Of a stretch of DNA of 64,000 nt, positions 12,103 to 22,767 are shown piece after piece (position 1 is the first letter of the stretch; each line of letters starts with the position of its first letter). Below the pieces are notes generated by a model. The model made no database searches, had not been told where the DNA came from, and saw only the letters and a list, made by a program, of their open reading frames with translations. This DNA comes from Prostheceraeus crozeri (Eukaryota > Platyhelminthes > Polycladida > Euryleptidae). The DNA lies in contig CAJQUW010004573.1 in the NCBI GenBank assembly GCA_907163375.1, positions 1 to 64,000 on the forward strand. Direction: 5' to 3'. Made by a program: the position numbers and the translations under genes.

Positions 12103-12855
12103 TCTTTTGCAGCTATATTTTGCTTCGACCAGAACGTTTATGATATCTTGAATGATGCGTTATTTGTCAATGGTTCTTGTAGTTTCTTGTCTTCTTCGTC
12201 TCGCTCACAGTTGGTCAATTCTGACGCTAATGTGCAAACCGGAGCTTCATATCCGGAACATGAAACTCTCGAGAAATCACTCTCCATTCTACGTGAATCG
12301 ATAGATGCCTTATCGAAGAAGATCAACCAATCTCTCCCGGCCCGCCTCGCTGAACTAGAAAATAAAATAGAATTTCTAGCCACCTCCCTGCATTCTTCAG
12401 GGTCTTCTAGAGATGAACGGTCATTTGCTGGCGTTGTGAAGTCCCCACTATCTTCTCATCAGTTGTATCCCTTTCCTCAGATGTCCCAGTGTGCCTCACG
12501 TGAATCGAGTGCAACCTATCCCGAAGCAACTAGCTCAGGCGTTGTTATACCTAATGAGCTTATTTTGTCAAACTTCCCGGAAAAGGAAGATTTATCACTG
12601 AGCATTGTTGAACTTATGAATTGTTTTAGGGACAACGGACTATTTTGCCCTGGTCCTTTTGATGTTGTTCGGTTAGGTAGGTTAAAGAACTCGACTACCG
12701 ACCCAAGAATCGTAAAGCTCATATTTCACACAACATTCGATGCTAAGTCGTTCAGGGCAGGGTTTTCTCGTATTAGCTCCTCTCATAAACTCTTCTCGGA
12801 CACGAAGTTGAGGCACAGTTTGTCTGCGCAAGGTCGATCTTTGAAAAAACGATGA
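12103..12855 (+). pseudogene. LINE-A ORF1 (5'-truncated)
   Basis: This is about 250 codons of the ORF1 of the plus-strand LINE. Visible: a heptad-like stretch (LEKSLSILRESIDALSKKI...LAELENKIEFLATSL, roughly residues 50-95) typical of an ORF1 trimerisation coiled coil, then a Ser-rich linker, then a block VIPNELILSNFPEKEDLSLS and DVVRLGRLK...RIVKLIFHT that is characteristic of ORF1 proteins of CR1/jockey-like LINEs (RNA-binding fold). The apparent ATG at 12,097 lies in flanking LINE-B sequence, so the element is 5'-truncated at about 12,103. The frame ends at TGA in 12,853-12,855, earlier than expected. Confidence 0.6.
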
Positions 12856-13097
12856 TTTGAGCTGAATTCTCCCCACTCTTCAGTTTCCTGTGATATGCGC
12901 AGTGAAAGCTATAGCCTTCGTGAATCATCACTATCTGGCGCTTTATTAAAGTAGATAATGGGAGCTGGAAGAGAGACATGCATTGGTCAGATGCTCCAAA
13001 AAACTGAAACCTGATAACTTTGTTCATACCAGCAACTCTCAAAACATTGCTCCTACAGTAAGCCAAAGCAGTTCTGCTTGTAACTCTGTTATAAAGT

Positions 13098-13870
13098 GTG
13101 TCATGAATAACGCGAGATCAATAAAAAAACAAATTGATTAATCTCTGGCAACTACTTTCATCCTGCGTCTACGATGTTATCGTTTTTATGGTGACCTGGT
13201 TATCCCCAACTATTTCAGATAGTCTTCTTACCAGTGCAACACCCTACAAAGTAGTGCATTGTGATCGTTCTGATGGTTACGGTGGGGTTGCAAGTTTTGT
13301 GCGAGACTCCTTTTCTCTGAATTGTCGAACCTCTCAATCAACTACCTGCTTGAATTTTCTATGTCTCGACATTGATCTACCCAAGGGAACATCTTATAGA
13401 TTTATCTCATTGTATCTTCCTCCCCCTGTCTCCTCAGACACTGCCAATTCCTTAATTGATTTACCAGATCTGTGGATCAACCCAAACAAACCTACATTCT
13501 TATGTGGAGATCTAAACCTACCACATATAGATTGGTCCATTCCCATAAACCAAGGTGATGCTGCTCATGAGACGTTCTTAAACGGCATTTCCCAGAATAA
13601 TCTTACACAACTGGTTGAAACTCCAACTCGAGGAAACGCCATCCTAGTTCTCGTGCTCACAAATTGTCCAAATGTTGTCTCTAAAATCAGTGTTTCCCCT
13701 TCCTTCCTTCCACTCTTCTTGCGATCACTTGTCTGTTGAATTCTCTATCCTGTCGCCGAGCACTCTTAGTCCTCCGAAATCCACTCGTCGTTTTTACGAC
13801 TATAATAAGGCAGACTTCAATGGCATGTCCACGTACCTTAGCAGCATAAACTGGTCATCTATCATGAATG
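13098..13870 (+). pseudogene. LINE-A APE endonuclease domain
   Basis: Apurinic-endonuclease-like domain of the plus-strand LINE. Motifs in order: NNARSIKKQID (13,109 onward; the N-A-R-S motif), DVIVFMVTWL (usually TETWL), YGGVASFV, CGDLNLPHIDW (the GDFN motif), and the block LTQLVETPTRGNAILVLVLTN. A frame change falls near 13,700, because the SDH-equivalent motif (CDHLSVEFSI) is read in the next frame. The domain nicks target DNA to prime reverse transcription. It is cut at 13,870 by a hAT-like element; coding resumes at 16,978. Confidence 0.75.
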
Positions 13871-13984
13871 CAGGGCTGCCACTCTTCCGGTTTTAACCGG
13901 ATTTCCGGGGGTTTTTTTATAAAGTAAGTAGTGAGAAAATGTTTTGCCGAGGAACAAATAATTTGGATTTTGAACTATTTTAAA

Positions 13985-14530
13985 TTTTGAAGGGGTCCTT
14001 TAAGTTCGCGAGGGGCCCTTTTAGATCGTGAGGGGGGCCTTTTGAGATTGTGAGGGGCCCCTTTTAGATCGTGAGTGGACCCTTTAAGACTGCGAAGGGG
14101 ACCCTTTTAATCGTGAGAGGGCCTTTTTGGAGACTGAAGGGGCACTTTTGAGATCGTGAGGGGGCCTTTTTGAGATTGTGAGGGGGCCTTTTGAGAATGC
14201 GAAGGGGCCCTTTTAGATTGTGAGGGACCCTTTTGAGACTGCGAAGGGCCCCTTTAAAATCGTGAGGGGTCCCTTTAAGATCGTGAAGGGGCCATATTTA
14301 GATTTTGAAAGGGACCCATAAGATTTTGTGAAGCACCCCTTTGAGATTGTGAACGGCAACTGTTTTAGTTTTTGAAGATCACTTTTTAGATATGAATTGA
14401 GATTGTAAAGGGCCTATAGGATTGAGACCGGGACCCATAAAGATTAGCGCATGTGGGTCCTTCTTGGATTATGTAGGGCTCTTTTACAATTGTGAACGGT
14501 GCTATGCAGATTGTTGGGGGACCTTAAAGA
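13985..14530. repeat. Degenerate tandem array, ~28-30-bp unit
   Basis: Roughly 18 imperfect copies of a unit like GAGGGGCCCTTTTGAGATCG, beginning as near-regular units and decaying to the right. It lies wholly inside the hAT-like element. Confidence 0.8.
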
Positions 14531-15306
14531 CCCTGGAATTTTTGAGGGTGATCAAATTCAAAGCAGATGCTTTCTAAAAATCCGCATGGCTCTTGAGCAG
14601 AAGATTCTTCTACAAGGATGTCAATGATCCTTTCGTCAATCCTAAGAAACTGGACGAAACGGAAGTAATCAAGATTTTGAAATAAGAAATAAATTTAGCA
14701 GGGAATGCTTGAAAAATTGTTGTAATACGTAGTTATGGAGTCTATTATTAATTGATTTCTGATTACTTTGATGCTCTCCAAAACGTGTTTTTCAAAAAGC
14801 GTCTGCCAGAACAATGTGAAAGAGAAATCTACAAAAAGTTTCGGGAACACAAGGGAGTGAAGAATGAATATTTTGTATGATCACTTGTTGCAAAAGCGGC
14901 TAAATTTCGGCGAAGACACCAGCGAAAATTGAAATCTCGCAAACAACTGCAGAAGTGATAAGGATTTCTTTTCGTGTTGATTTTGCGTTTACTTATGCCA
15001 TGGCGGATCAACCTTCATCAAATAGCTGTCATAATCTTGTTTGAAAGCCAGAAGTTGTTCTTAATGCAATTGTCGTAATGTTGTAATTGTTTTTTATTAT
15101 GTTTGAAGTACAAGAGATGAGAGCGAGGTTTGATTTGAATCATTGCCGGAGCTACAAGTACTGATGAAGTTTCCTCAGGCAACTTCAACTGCTAGCGTTT
15201 TTGACTTTTTAGCCGCCACCAATGCAGTAAATCAGCAACTCGCTCCACAGACCCATCGGTAGGTGGATGTGCTTGGGAATCCGGCAGCTCAGCTTCGTGC
15301 ATGAAC

Positions 15307-15343
15307 TGCAAACACCAATTAGCTATTTGTATTGGTGTTTGCA
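15307..15343. other. Perfect 13-bp-arm hairpin
   Basis: TGCAAACACCAAT (15,307-15,319) and ATTGGTGTTTGCA (15,331-15,343) are perfect reverse complements around an 11-nt spacer. Inside the hAT-like element; function unknown. Confidence 0.7.
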
Positions 15344-16977
15344 AATTTCAAATTTTGGAAACGAATTCTACAGAATGAGCATGCATGTATTTCATTAATT
15401 GTAGATGTCTGTATTTCGGATGATGACTTGTTCACATGTGAGTTACTGATTCTTTACAGGTATTCTGTACTGATGACGGCTAAAACTCCAGAAACGTCAG
15501 TATTTCCGGTAGTGGATTGTATCAAATGTTGCTCTCATCTCATTTCAGAGTAGATAGTATATTAAGTTGCATGGCTTCTGTAATGTGTAATATTTGGGCG
15601 CAATATAGAACTCCGCTTTCTCATATTGAGAAAATGCGATAGTTTTTAGTCGTCAATTTATTGTGTGACATTGATTCAATTTTTTTTGTTTATGTAACGT
15701 GAGGGATTCTAGCCGTGACAATTTCAAAGTTGTTGATGCAATAGCAATTAGTGACTCAATGATTAATTTCTGTAAGTTAATTATGATTCAAAGGAAAACA
15801 GTTGCTAACTCGAGTACCAGTATAACATTTATTTTCTACTTGCTCACCATTTGCGCGAATACAATCTAATTCTTCGTTTAACAGCGCAAGAGCATATCTC
15901 TATGCAATCGCTCGTCGATGTGAAGAAAAACGGTGAAAATTTTTGTTTTCTCCAATGTACCATTTCTTAAGCGTGCCTTAAAGAAAAAAGTCTCAAGGCA
16001 TTGAATCTGGTGGTATTGGAAGCCATTCCAAAGGCTCCCATGACGGTCAATCCAAGATTTAGGAAAATTCTGTTTAAACAATTTACGATGGGTCTGTAGT
16101 AGTGCGCTGGCATCCCATCTTGCATGAAGATATTCCTATCCTTCATGACATTCGGTACATTTTAATCAGCATAGAAAGGAAGATTTTACCACATATTCTC
16201 GATTTCTCGAAAGAATAATGGCTCTCCCAAAGAAAATGGCTTACGGAAATGCCTTCCCAAACATCTAGACCGCGCTGACGATGGATTTTGTATGAAGATA
16301 TTTTCTGTGACCAGACCGCTCTGCTGAAGCAGTCTTCCAAACGTCGAACAGCTGGACAACAATTTCCTAGTGTTTTCATGAAAATTCTTAACAATAAGGA
16401 CGGGATCTTGCACCGTGTGACGTCATGGCACGATTAATAGAAAATGACAAAACTGCACGAAAATAGTCCATTATAAATTTGAAAGCAAAATTATTGAGCG
16501 AAATGAAGAAAGTTGTCTTTGAAACAGTTAAGTAAAATCATCCATAGGCCTACATGTAGACTTCGATAATATGCAATCTGTATTTCAAGCTGAAATCGTC
16601 AATCGTTCAATAACTTCATGCTGATTTTGCATTGGGGGCAGGTAGAGGGGTGTTTGTAGTACTCTCTGTCTGACTTTCGAAAACGGTTGTCCTGAAAATA
16701 GTAGCTGTTTGAGTCATGTATTCTAGTGCACCATGTTGAAGCTGATGATTGAATAAGCATCAGTAATAATTTTGCACATTTACTTGCTAACTGTGAGGAT
16801 TCAGACGCATCTTTATTAGAACAGATCCAACTTCTGAACGCTTTCAAAACTCACCGGGTTGTTTGATATTGAATGATCGCAAGTTTCTTACTTTAGAGGG
16901 CCCACGACTACGTAATTTAGGGGGCCCATTCCGATTTGACTTTCCGGTTTTTATTTTTGATAAGAGTGGCAGCCCTG

Positions 16978-18982
16978 TGAATGGTTCTGTAGATGTTGAA
17001 ACTGCGTGGGATTTCTTTCTTTTAACTATACATAGCTGTATTGCACATTATGTCCCTGTAATTACCGAAAAAAAGTATTGTTCAGGAGCTCCGAAAATTC
17101 TACGAAAACTCCTAAGAAGAAGAAATATTATAAGAAAAATTCCGCAAGATATAAAGAAGTTGCACAAGAATATGATCACACAGTAGAACAAATAGCGATG
17201 TTTAGAGAGGAAAAGCTAACTCAGAGTGGAGATATTCGTAAATTTTATGCCTATGCTAAGCGCCGAACGAAAAGTAGTCGCGCAATCCCACCCATCCGCA
17301 ATGAAATTGACAGTATGATTTTTGACACCCTCGATAAAGCAAACTTATTAAATGCTTACTTTTCATCCGTTTTTACATCAGACGATAATGCCTTACCTCC
17401 CTTCCCTAAACGAGTGAATCCTGGAATATCTCTGGATTTCATTCATTTTACTCCGGAACTTGTTGAAAGAGCTCTAGAACGGTTGCCGCCTAAATTATCA
17501 CAAACTCCTGATGATATCCCTCTACTTATTCTTCGACGTCTTGCTAGTACTCTCGCATTCCCATTAAGTTGCATTTTTGATCTATCCATGTCAACCGGCA
17601 AATTACCATCTATTTGGAAAAAAAGCTCTAGTCGGTCAAGTCTTTAAGAAAAAGGATCCTCATCTTCCCCCAATAGCTATCGCCTGATCTCACTTACCTC
17701 TGGCTGTTGTAAGGTCATGGAAAGGGTAATTTCTGATGAAATATATTCCTATGCAATAAACCATAAACTTTTATCCATGGAACAGCACAGTTTTCTTCCC
17801 CGACGTTCAACAGTTACACACATGCTCAGTTCGATATTCGAAATGTGTTCTGCATTAAGTCTCCATAATCGCTTCGATTGCGTGTACATTGATTTCTCTA
17901 AGGGCTTCGACACAGTATTACTACCTAAGCTTCTCCATAAACTCTCAAGCTATGGTTTCAATGGTCAATTGCTCCAATGGATTAATAATTATCTATGTAA
18001 TCGAACTCAGATAGTCCTAATCAACACCATCACTTTGGACGAGGTAGCTTTTACAAGTGGCGTTCCCCAAGGCTCTGTTCTTGGACCTGTATTGTTCCTT
18101 CTTTATGTCAATGACGTGTTTGACTGCCTTGTTGGATCGACTTCAGCCCGCCTTCATGCTGATGATTTAAAATTTATGTCAACCAGAAGTTATAGCTCCT
18201 CTTCACAAGTATCTTCAGACCTAAAACATACTCTTCACAAATTTGATAATTGGTGTAAAACATGGCAACTGAAGATTTCTATGCAAAAAAGCTTACTGTT
18301 TACTGCTGGAGATCGATATGCTCCTTCCGTCAACAATCATCTTGACAGCGTATCCCTGAAAAATTCAGTCACTGTGAAAGACATAGGCTTTTTGATCTCA
18401 TCAGATCTCAGATTTAGTGATCACTGTGCGCGCATCAGCTCAACCGTATATGCCAGAGCATACTGTATCCTAAAATCTTTCGTTTGCCACAACTCCCGTA
18501 TCTTAATGAAAGCCTTTGTTGTCCTTGTTCGCCCTCTCTTGGAATATGGAAGTGCAATCTTTTCACCGTACCTCAAACGCAACATTTTCCGTATTGAGCG
18601 TGTCCAGAGATTCTTCACCCACATCGTTTGTAAACGATCTGGTATCAAGTATGACAGCTATTCTCATAGATTACAATTGTTAAAATTAAAATCTCTAGAA
18701 TATAGGCGCATTTTGTTGGACTTGTACTTCTTGTATAGACTATACTATAATCATTTCGATTTGTCGCTCAACTCTTTCTTGACCAGCCGCCTTTCATCTC
18801 AAATTACTCGAGGTCAATCACGTAACAGCTGTCAGATTGTGCCAGTCTTAAAAGTTAATTCGAACTATCTCAGTGGATTGTTTTTCTTTCGCGTTATTAA
18901 AATATGGAATTCATTGAACGATTCAATAGTGAAAGCTCCATCCTTCATGATGTTCAAGAAAAACTCAAATCAGTTGATCTAA
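16978..18982 (+). pseudogene. LINE-A reverse transcriptase
   Basis: Reverse transcriptase of the plus-strand LINE, resuming after the hAT-like insertion. 16,978-17,647 holds the linker and the RT N-terminus (VERALERLPPKLSQTPDDIP), with a frame change near 17,080-17,100 and another around 17,640-17,715. The long frame 17,717-18,982 (about 420 codons) carries YIDFSKGFDTV (motif A; usually SKAFD), SGVPQGSVLGPVLFLLYVND (motif B), LHADDLKFM (motif C, both Asp present), VKDIGFLIS and the C-terminal block VLVRPLLEYGSAIFSPYLK. This fits the CR1/jockey superclade. With frameshifts, 5' truncation and two insertions it cannot be active. Confidence 0.85.
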
Positions 18983-19456
18983 GTGAATTTTGCTCATACT
19001 GTGACTTCTAACATGTGATTTCGTATATATTTCGACATATATTATTTGACAAGTTCTTTTTTACCTGATGGTAAATTTTATTTAGATACATTCCTATATT
19101 CCATATTGAAGATGATTCTCATTATAATGAAGATCAATAAGATCCTCAATCTCATTGATCCGAGTGAATTTGCATATATTGTGACCATGATCATTAAAGT
19201 GTAAATTTTGTATAGATGATTTTGTTACATTCATTTCTATATTAGATGTTAAGCATTTACGTTATTTTGCTGCATTGTGAGGACTCCCATCCAGTAAACT
19301 CTTATCATGTCGTGACCATCACTCTTCAAATTTGTAAATATAGGCCCTATAGATCTCACGTATTTTGTATATGGTATGTGATGTATATCATGATGACTCC
19401 TAAAATTTGTAAATATGTAGGTCTCATATAATTTGTTTATGATGGTATATGATGTG
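18983..19456 (+). mobile_element. LINE-A 3' UTR, first part
   Basis: Non-coding tail of LINE-A with repeated AAATTTGTAAATAT-like motifs (near 19,328 and 19,396) that recur after the 16.8-kb insertion (near 36,311), showing that the insertion split this UTR. The UTR also contains two related segments starting GTGAATTT and containing ATTGTGACC or ACTGTGACT (18,981 and 19,163). Confidence 0.65.
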
Positions 19457-19499
19457 AGTAGTAACCCCGTGGCAGACGCAAGCGCAAAATGTGAAATGC

Positions 19500-20450
19500 T
19501 GAGTCATCAGGCTGAGGGAGAGGGCCAAGGATGTGTTGGGAGGAATGGGTCCGAGAGGAGGAAACTGTTCCCCCCCTCTGGAAGGAAGGAAGGAGTGTTC
19601 GGGTGGGAAGGATAGAGTGTGGAAAGGGCGGGTGTTGGTGGTGTTGGGATGAGAAAGTCCATGTTTCGACAGGAAGGAAACCTCGGATGAGAAAACGGAG
19701 GCCAGATTCGGAATTTTTGGCCGATTTTGGGTTAGGAAGGATGTTTCCAGCGACATTGGAGAGAAAAAGTTTTGAGGACGTCCCCCCCCCTCCTGCCAAA
19801 CTTCCAACTTTGGTGTGAGAGATGGTAGAAAGTCGTGCAATAGCTCATTTGAAAGCTAAAAGTGAGAAAAATGTAGTGGAAAGCTCAGTTTGGACTAATT
19901 TTCTTGGGTTTAGGGAGCAAAATGGCAGGAAACCGTCAGAGTTGGAAAAGGCAGGTGTTGGAGGTTTTGGGATGAGAAAAGTCGTTTTTCGGGCAGAAGG
20001 AGACCTCGGAAGGGAAAACGGAGTGCAAATTCAGACGTTTTGGTCAAAGTTGGGTCTAGGAACTTCTTCCCAACTCAATTGGAGAGAAAAAGTTCTGACC
20101 CCCCCCCCCTGCCAAACTTCCAACTTTGGTGTTAGAGATGGTAGAAAGTCGTGCAATAGCTCGTTTGAAAGCTGGGAGTGAGACAAATGCAGTGGAAAAC
20201 ATGGCTTGTTCGTATCTGCCTTCGTTTAGAGGTGAGACGTTATTGAAAATTTGGGACCTTGGTGAAAAACGACTAAGTTAGAATTTTTGCGATGGCTGTG
20301 GTCTGTAGAGCCAAAACGAAGCATCGGATGGGAAAATGGAGGGTAGATTCGGATTGAGCGTCAAATTCTACATGGAAATGGTGTATTTCCAGCTCAATCG
20401 GAGCACTAGAACCGGAGATAGACAGGTTTTTAGTGTTTGAATGATGGGTA
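19500..20450. repeat. ~316-bp direct repeats in the arm
   Basis: A block beginning GAGATGGTAGAAAGTCGTGC occurs at 19,819 and again at 20,135, followed each time by AATAGCT, GTTTGAAAGCT-like and GTGGAAA sequence; a third, more diverged unit lies to the left. Poly-C or poly-G runs sit at the unit joints. The mirror image is at about 35,290-36,240. Long open frames here run on several strands at once and come from base composition and repetition. Confidence 0.7.
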
Positions 20451-20485
20451 TTACGTCATCAGCTGATCGCCACACACTATATAAG
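20451..20485 (+). promoter_or_regulatory. CRE + TATA promoter, left arm
   Basis: TTACGTCAT at 20,451-20,459 matches an ATF/CREB-type site, and TATATAAG at 20,478-20,485 is a strong TATA box, directed inward. About 35 nt downstream lies CAGTTCTCCTCCCGACTG and then GGTAGGTGA, a possible splice donor. No open frame follows closely, so the product may be spliced or non-coding. The same arrangement is inverted in the right arm. Confidence 0.55.
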
Positions 20486-20929
20486 TGGAAACTCGGCTTG
20501 TGGAAATCAGTTCTCCTCCCGACTGGGTTGGGGTAGGTGAACTCTGGAGCTCGATGATAGCATTGGAAATCTGAAAAACCGGGTTTCTGTAAGAAACCGA
20601 CTTAGAAAATTTCATTGCTGAAGTCAGCTAAGGCGTCAGACTTAGAGGTTCGCCAGGAGATGGCCTTCGTCTCCAGGCCATAAAGACTCCAAAACTTTAA
20701 AGGCTTGTAACTTTGCTTCTACAAGTCCGTTTGACTTGATTCAAAAAAGGTTCGGTTGCTATTGACCTGCTCTAAGTGATAAAATTATAAAATAACTTAT
20801 AAAATTTCATAAGTAGTGCTAAAAAGTTGAAAAATTTAAATTCACTAGTTTTGGAGGTTTTCTGGGGGTTTCGACCCTGCTGAAGTCAACTAGATGATTT
20901 TTAATGAGTCAGTCTTCTCATGGTATAAG

Positions 20930-21510
20930 CAGCTTTTCACTGAAAGCGAGCAAGACACGGAGAGTTTTGCTGTAATATTCCACTGACAGGGTGTTCCTTC
21001 GGGACGGCGGACGATGCCGTAGTGATAAGTGTGGCAAGGGAGTGTGTCATAGTTTAGACCGAAACCGCTGGGGCAACTCATGTCTCATGTTGGGCATTTG
21101 ACACAGTTCTCAACGTAGGACTTTGAACGCCAATCGGTTGAGTCTTAGCTATCTTGTCATGGGTGGCCTCTAAACATCTCCATTGCAAAACGCTGGTGAA
21201 TCAAGCTCTCTACGGCTTGATATCAAGCTGATCAAAGTCTGCCAACCTCTTACCAACTCTACCGGTTTTCATGTCTGGCGATCAAGTCATGGACGGTGCA
21301 AGTCACGGAGATTTTCGTTGTGATACTTCCTGTGGGTGGGCGTTCTTTCGAGACAGCGGTGAAGTCCGTAGCGATGAGTACTGCACGGGACGTGGGCAAT
21401 GGTAATCCTTGTGAAACCTCTCTGCGTCATGTTTGCAATTTTTCGTCTCAACGTTGTACTCTGACCGACAGGGCGACATTTAGCTATCTGCCACAGGTTA
21501 CCTCATAAAA
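20930..21510. repeat. Diverged duplicated block in the arm
   Basis: 20,940-21,210 and 21,295-21,525 are related: both read CACGGAGA, TTCG.GAC..CGG, CCGTAG.GAT, then a distal part with CGACGTT/CAACGTA and TAGCTATCT followed by AAATCTCCATTGCA. The pair is mirrored at 34,210-34,800. A 63-codon Cys-containing minus-strand frame (20,890-21,081; mirrored at 34,634-34,825) lies in it, but coding is not established. Confidence 0.55.
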
Positions 21511-21679
21511 TCTCCATTGCACTTGTCTCCCGACAGTTGGCCAAGCATGCGAGAATGAACCATCAGTTCTTCTTGTCTCTATCACGGAGACGAAATGATG
21601 AATGGAATGAAGGGAGGACATTCATGCGCCACACGCAACACATCACAGACTTCTCTCTTTGCTAGTGAACAAGCTCTTG

Positions 21680-22545
21680 TCAGTGTCGTCAGAAACTTTA
21701 TCATGTTGTACAAACGTTTTACTGCTACACAGGATGATGCATAGTTAGAAAGTTTGATCATTGAAGGTTTATTCGCAAGTCTAGTCAGAAAGTGTATCAT
21801 GGTTTGCAAAAGTTTTATTGCAACGCAGGTTGATGTATAGTTAGAAAAGTTTGATCATGGTGTTTTATGAAACACACATGTCATAAAATGTTAGCGTTAG
21901 TGTAGTCAACTAGTTTTACTACGACACATGTTTGTAAAAGTAAAGGTCAGAAAGTGTACCATGGTTTGCAAAAGTTTTATTGCAACACACGTTTGTGAAA
22001 GTAGTTTGATCATTGAAGTTGTATTCATGAGTGTCATCAGAAAGTGTATCATGGTTTGTAAAAGCAAAGTTTAGTATAGTCAAATATTTTTACTGTAACA
22101 CAGGTTGATGTATAGTTAGAAAGTTTGATCATGACGTTTATTCGTAGGTCTAGTCAGAAACTTCATCATGTTGTACAAAGGGTTTACTGCAGCACAGTTT
22201 GATGTATAGTTAGAAAGTTTGATCATTGACGTTGTATTCGTAAGTCTAATCAGAAAGTGTATCATGGTTTGCAAAGTTAGTGTAGTCAAATAATTTTACT
22301 GTGACACCCGTTTGTAAAAGTAAAGTTTGATCATGACGTTTATTCGTAAGTCTAGTCAGAAAGTGTATCATGGTTGGTAAAAGTTTTACTCCGACACAGG
22401 TTGATGTATAGTTAGAAAATTTGATCATGGCGTTTTATGAAACACAAGTGTTATGAAATGCAAGTGTTAGTGTAGTCAAATAATTTTCCGACGACACACG
22501 TTTGTGAAAATAATGTTTGATCATTGACGTTGTATGACTGACCGA
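21680..22545. repeat. ~100-bp degenerate tandem array, left arm
   Basis: Eight or so imperfect units built from AGTTTGATCATGACGTT, TTCGTAAGTCTAGTCAG, AAAGTGTATCATGG, TTTTACTG.AACACAGG and TTGATGTATAGTTAGAAA. Mirrored at about 33,265-34,040. Short frames of about 60 codons in it are repeat artefacts. Confidence 0.75.
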
Positions 22546-22551
22546 ACTCAT

Positions 22552-22767
22552 CACAGCACTAGAAAGTTTTATCGAAAAGGTTTTACTGCACAGTGTAGAT
22601 TGTCTTGTAACTTACTTTCACAGCACTAGAAAGTTTTATCGAAAAGGTTTTACTGCACAGTGTAGATTGTCTTGTAACTTACTTTCACAGCACTAGAAAG
22701 TTTTATCGAAAAGGTTTTACTGCACAGTGTAGATTGTCTTGTAACTTACTTTCACAGTGTTAGAAAG
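22552..22767. repeat. 67-bp tandem array, left arm (3+ units)
   Basis: Units start at 22,552, 22,619 and 22,686 (CACAGCACTAGAAAG...), with a diverged partial unit from 22,753. The first three units look identical by eye. The right arm has two full units (about 33,105-33,240). Confidence 0.9.

Larger units (their letters stand above)
13871..16977. mobile_element. hAT-like element with 6-bp target duplication, inside LINE-A
   Basis: The ends CAGGGCTGCCACTCTT and AAGAGTGGCAGCCCTG are perfect 16-bp inverted repeats, flanked by a 6-bp direct repeat TGAATG (13,865-13,870 and 16,978-16,983). The LINE-A reading frame is continuous across the excision point (SSIM-NGSVDVETAWDF), which confirms the borders. 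CAGGG ends are hAT-like; hAT normally duplicates 8 bp, but a 6-bp group has been described. Of the 3.1 kb, about 550 bp is a degenerate tandem array (13,985-14,530). I found no intact transposase; short frames (for example 14,829-15,011 and 15,878-16,081) are not recognisable. Both subterminal regions are rich in GGGGGCCC. Confidence 0.8.

Noticed and set aside
19424-20181. Overlapping open frames of 60-140 codons on both strands at the outer edge of the giant element (mirrored at 35,434-36,284)
   Set aside because: They overlap in several frames at once, come from Pro/Gly-rich repeat sequence with poly-C runs, and change frame between the two arms, so they are not genes.
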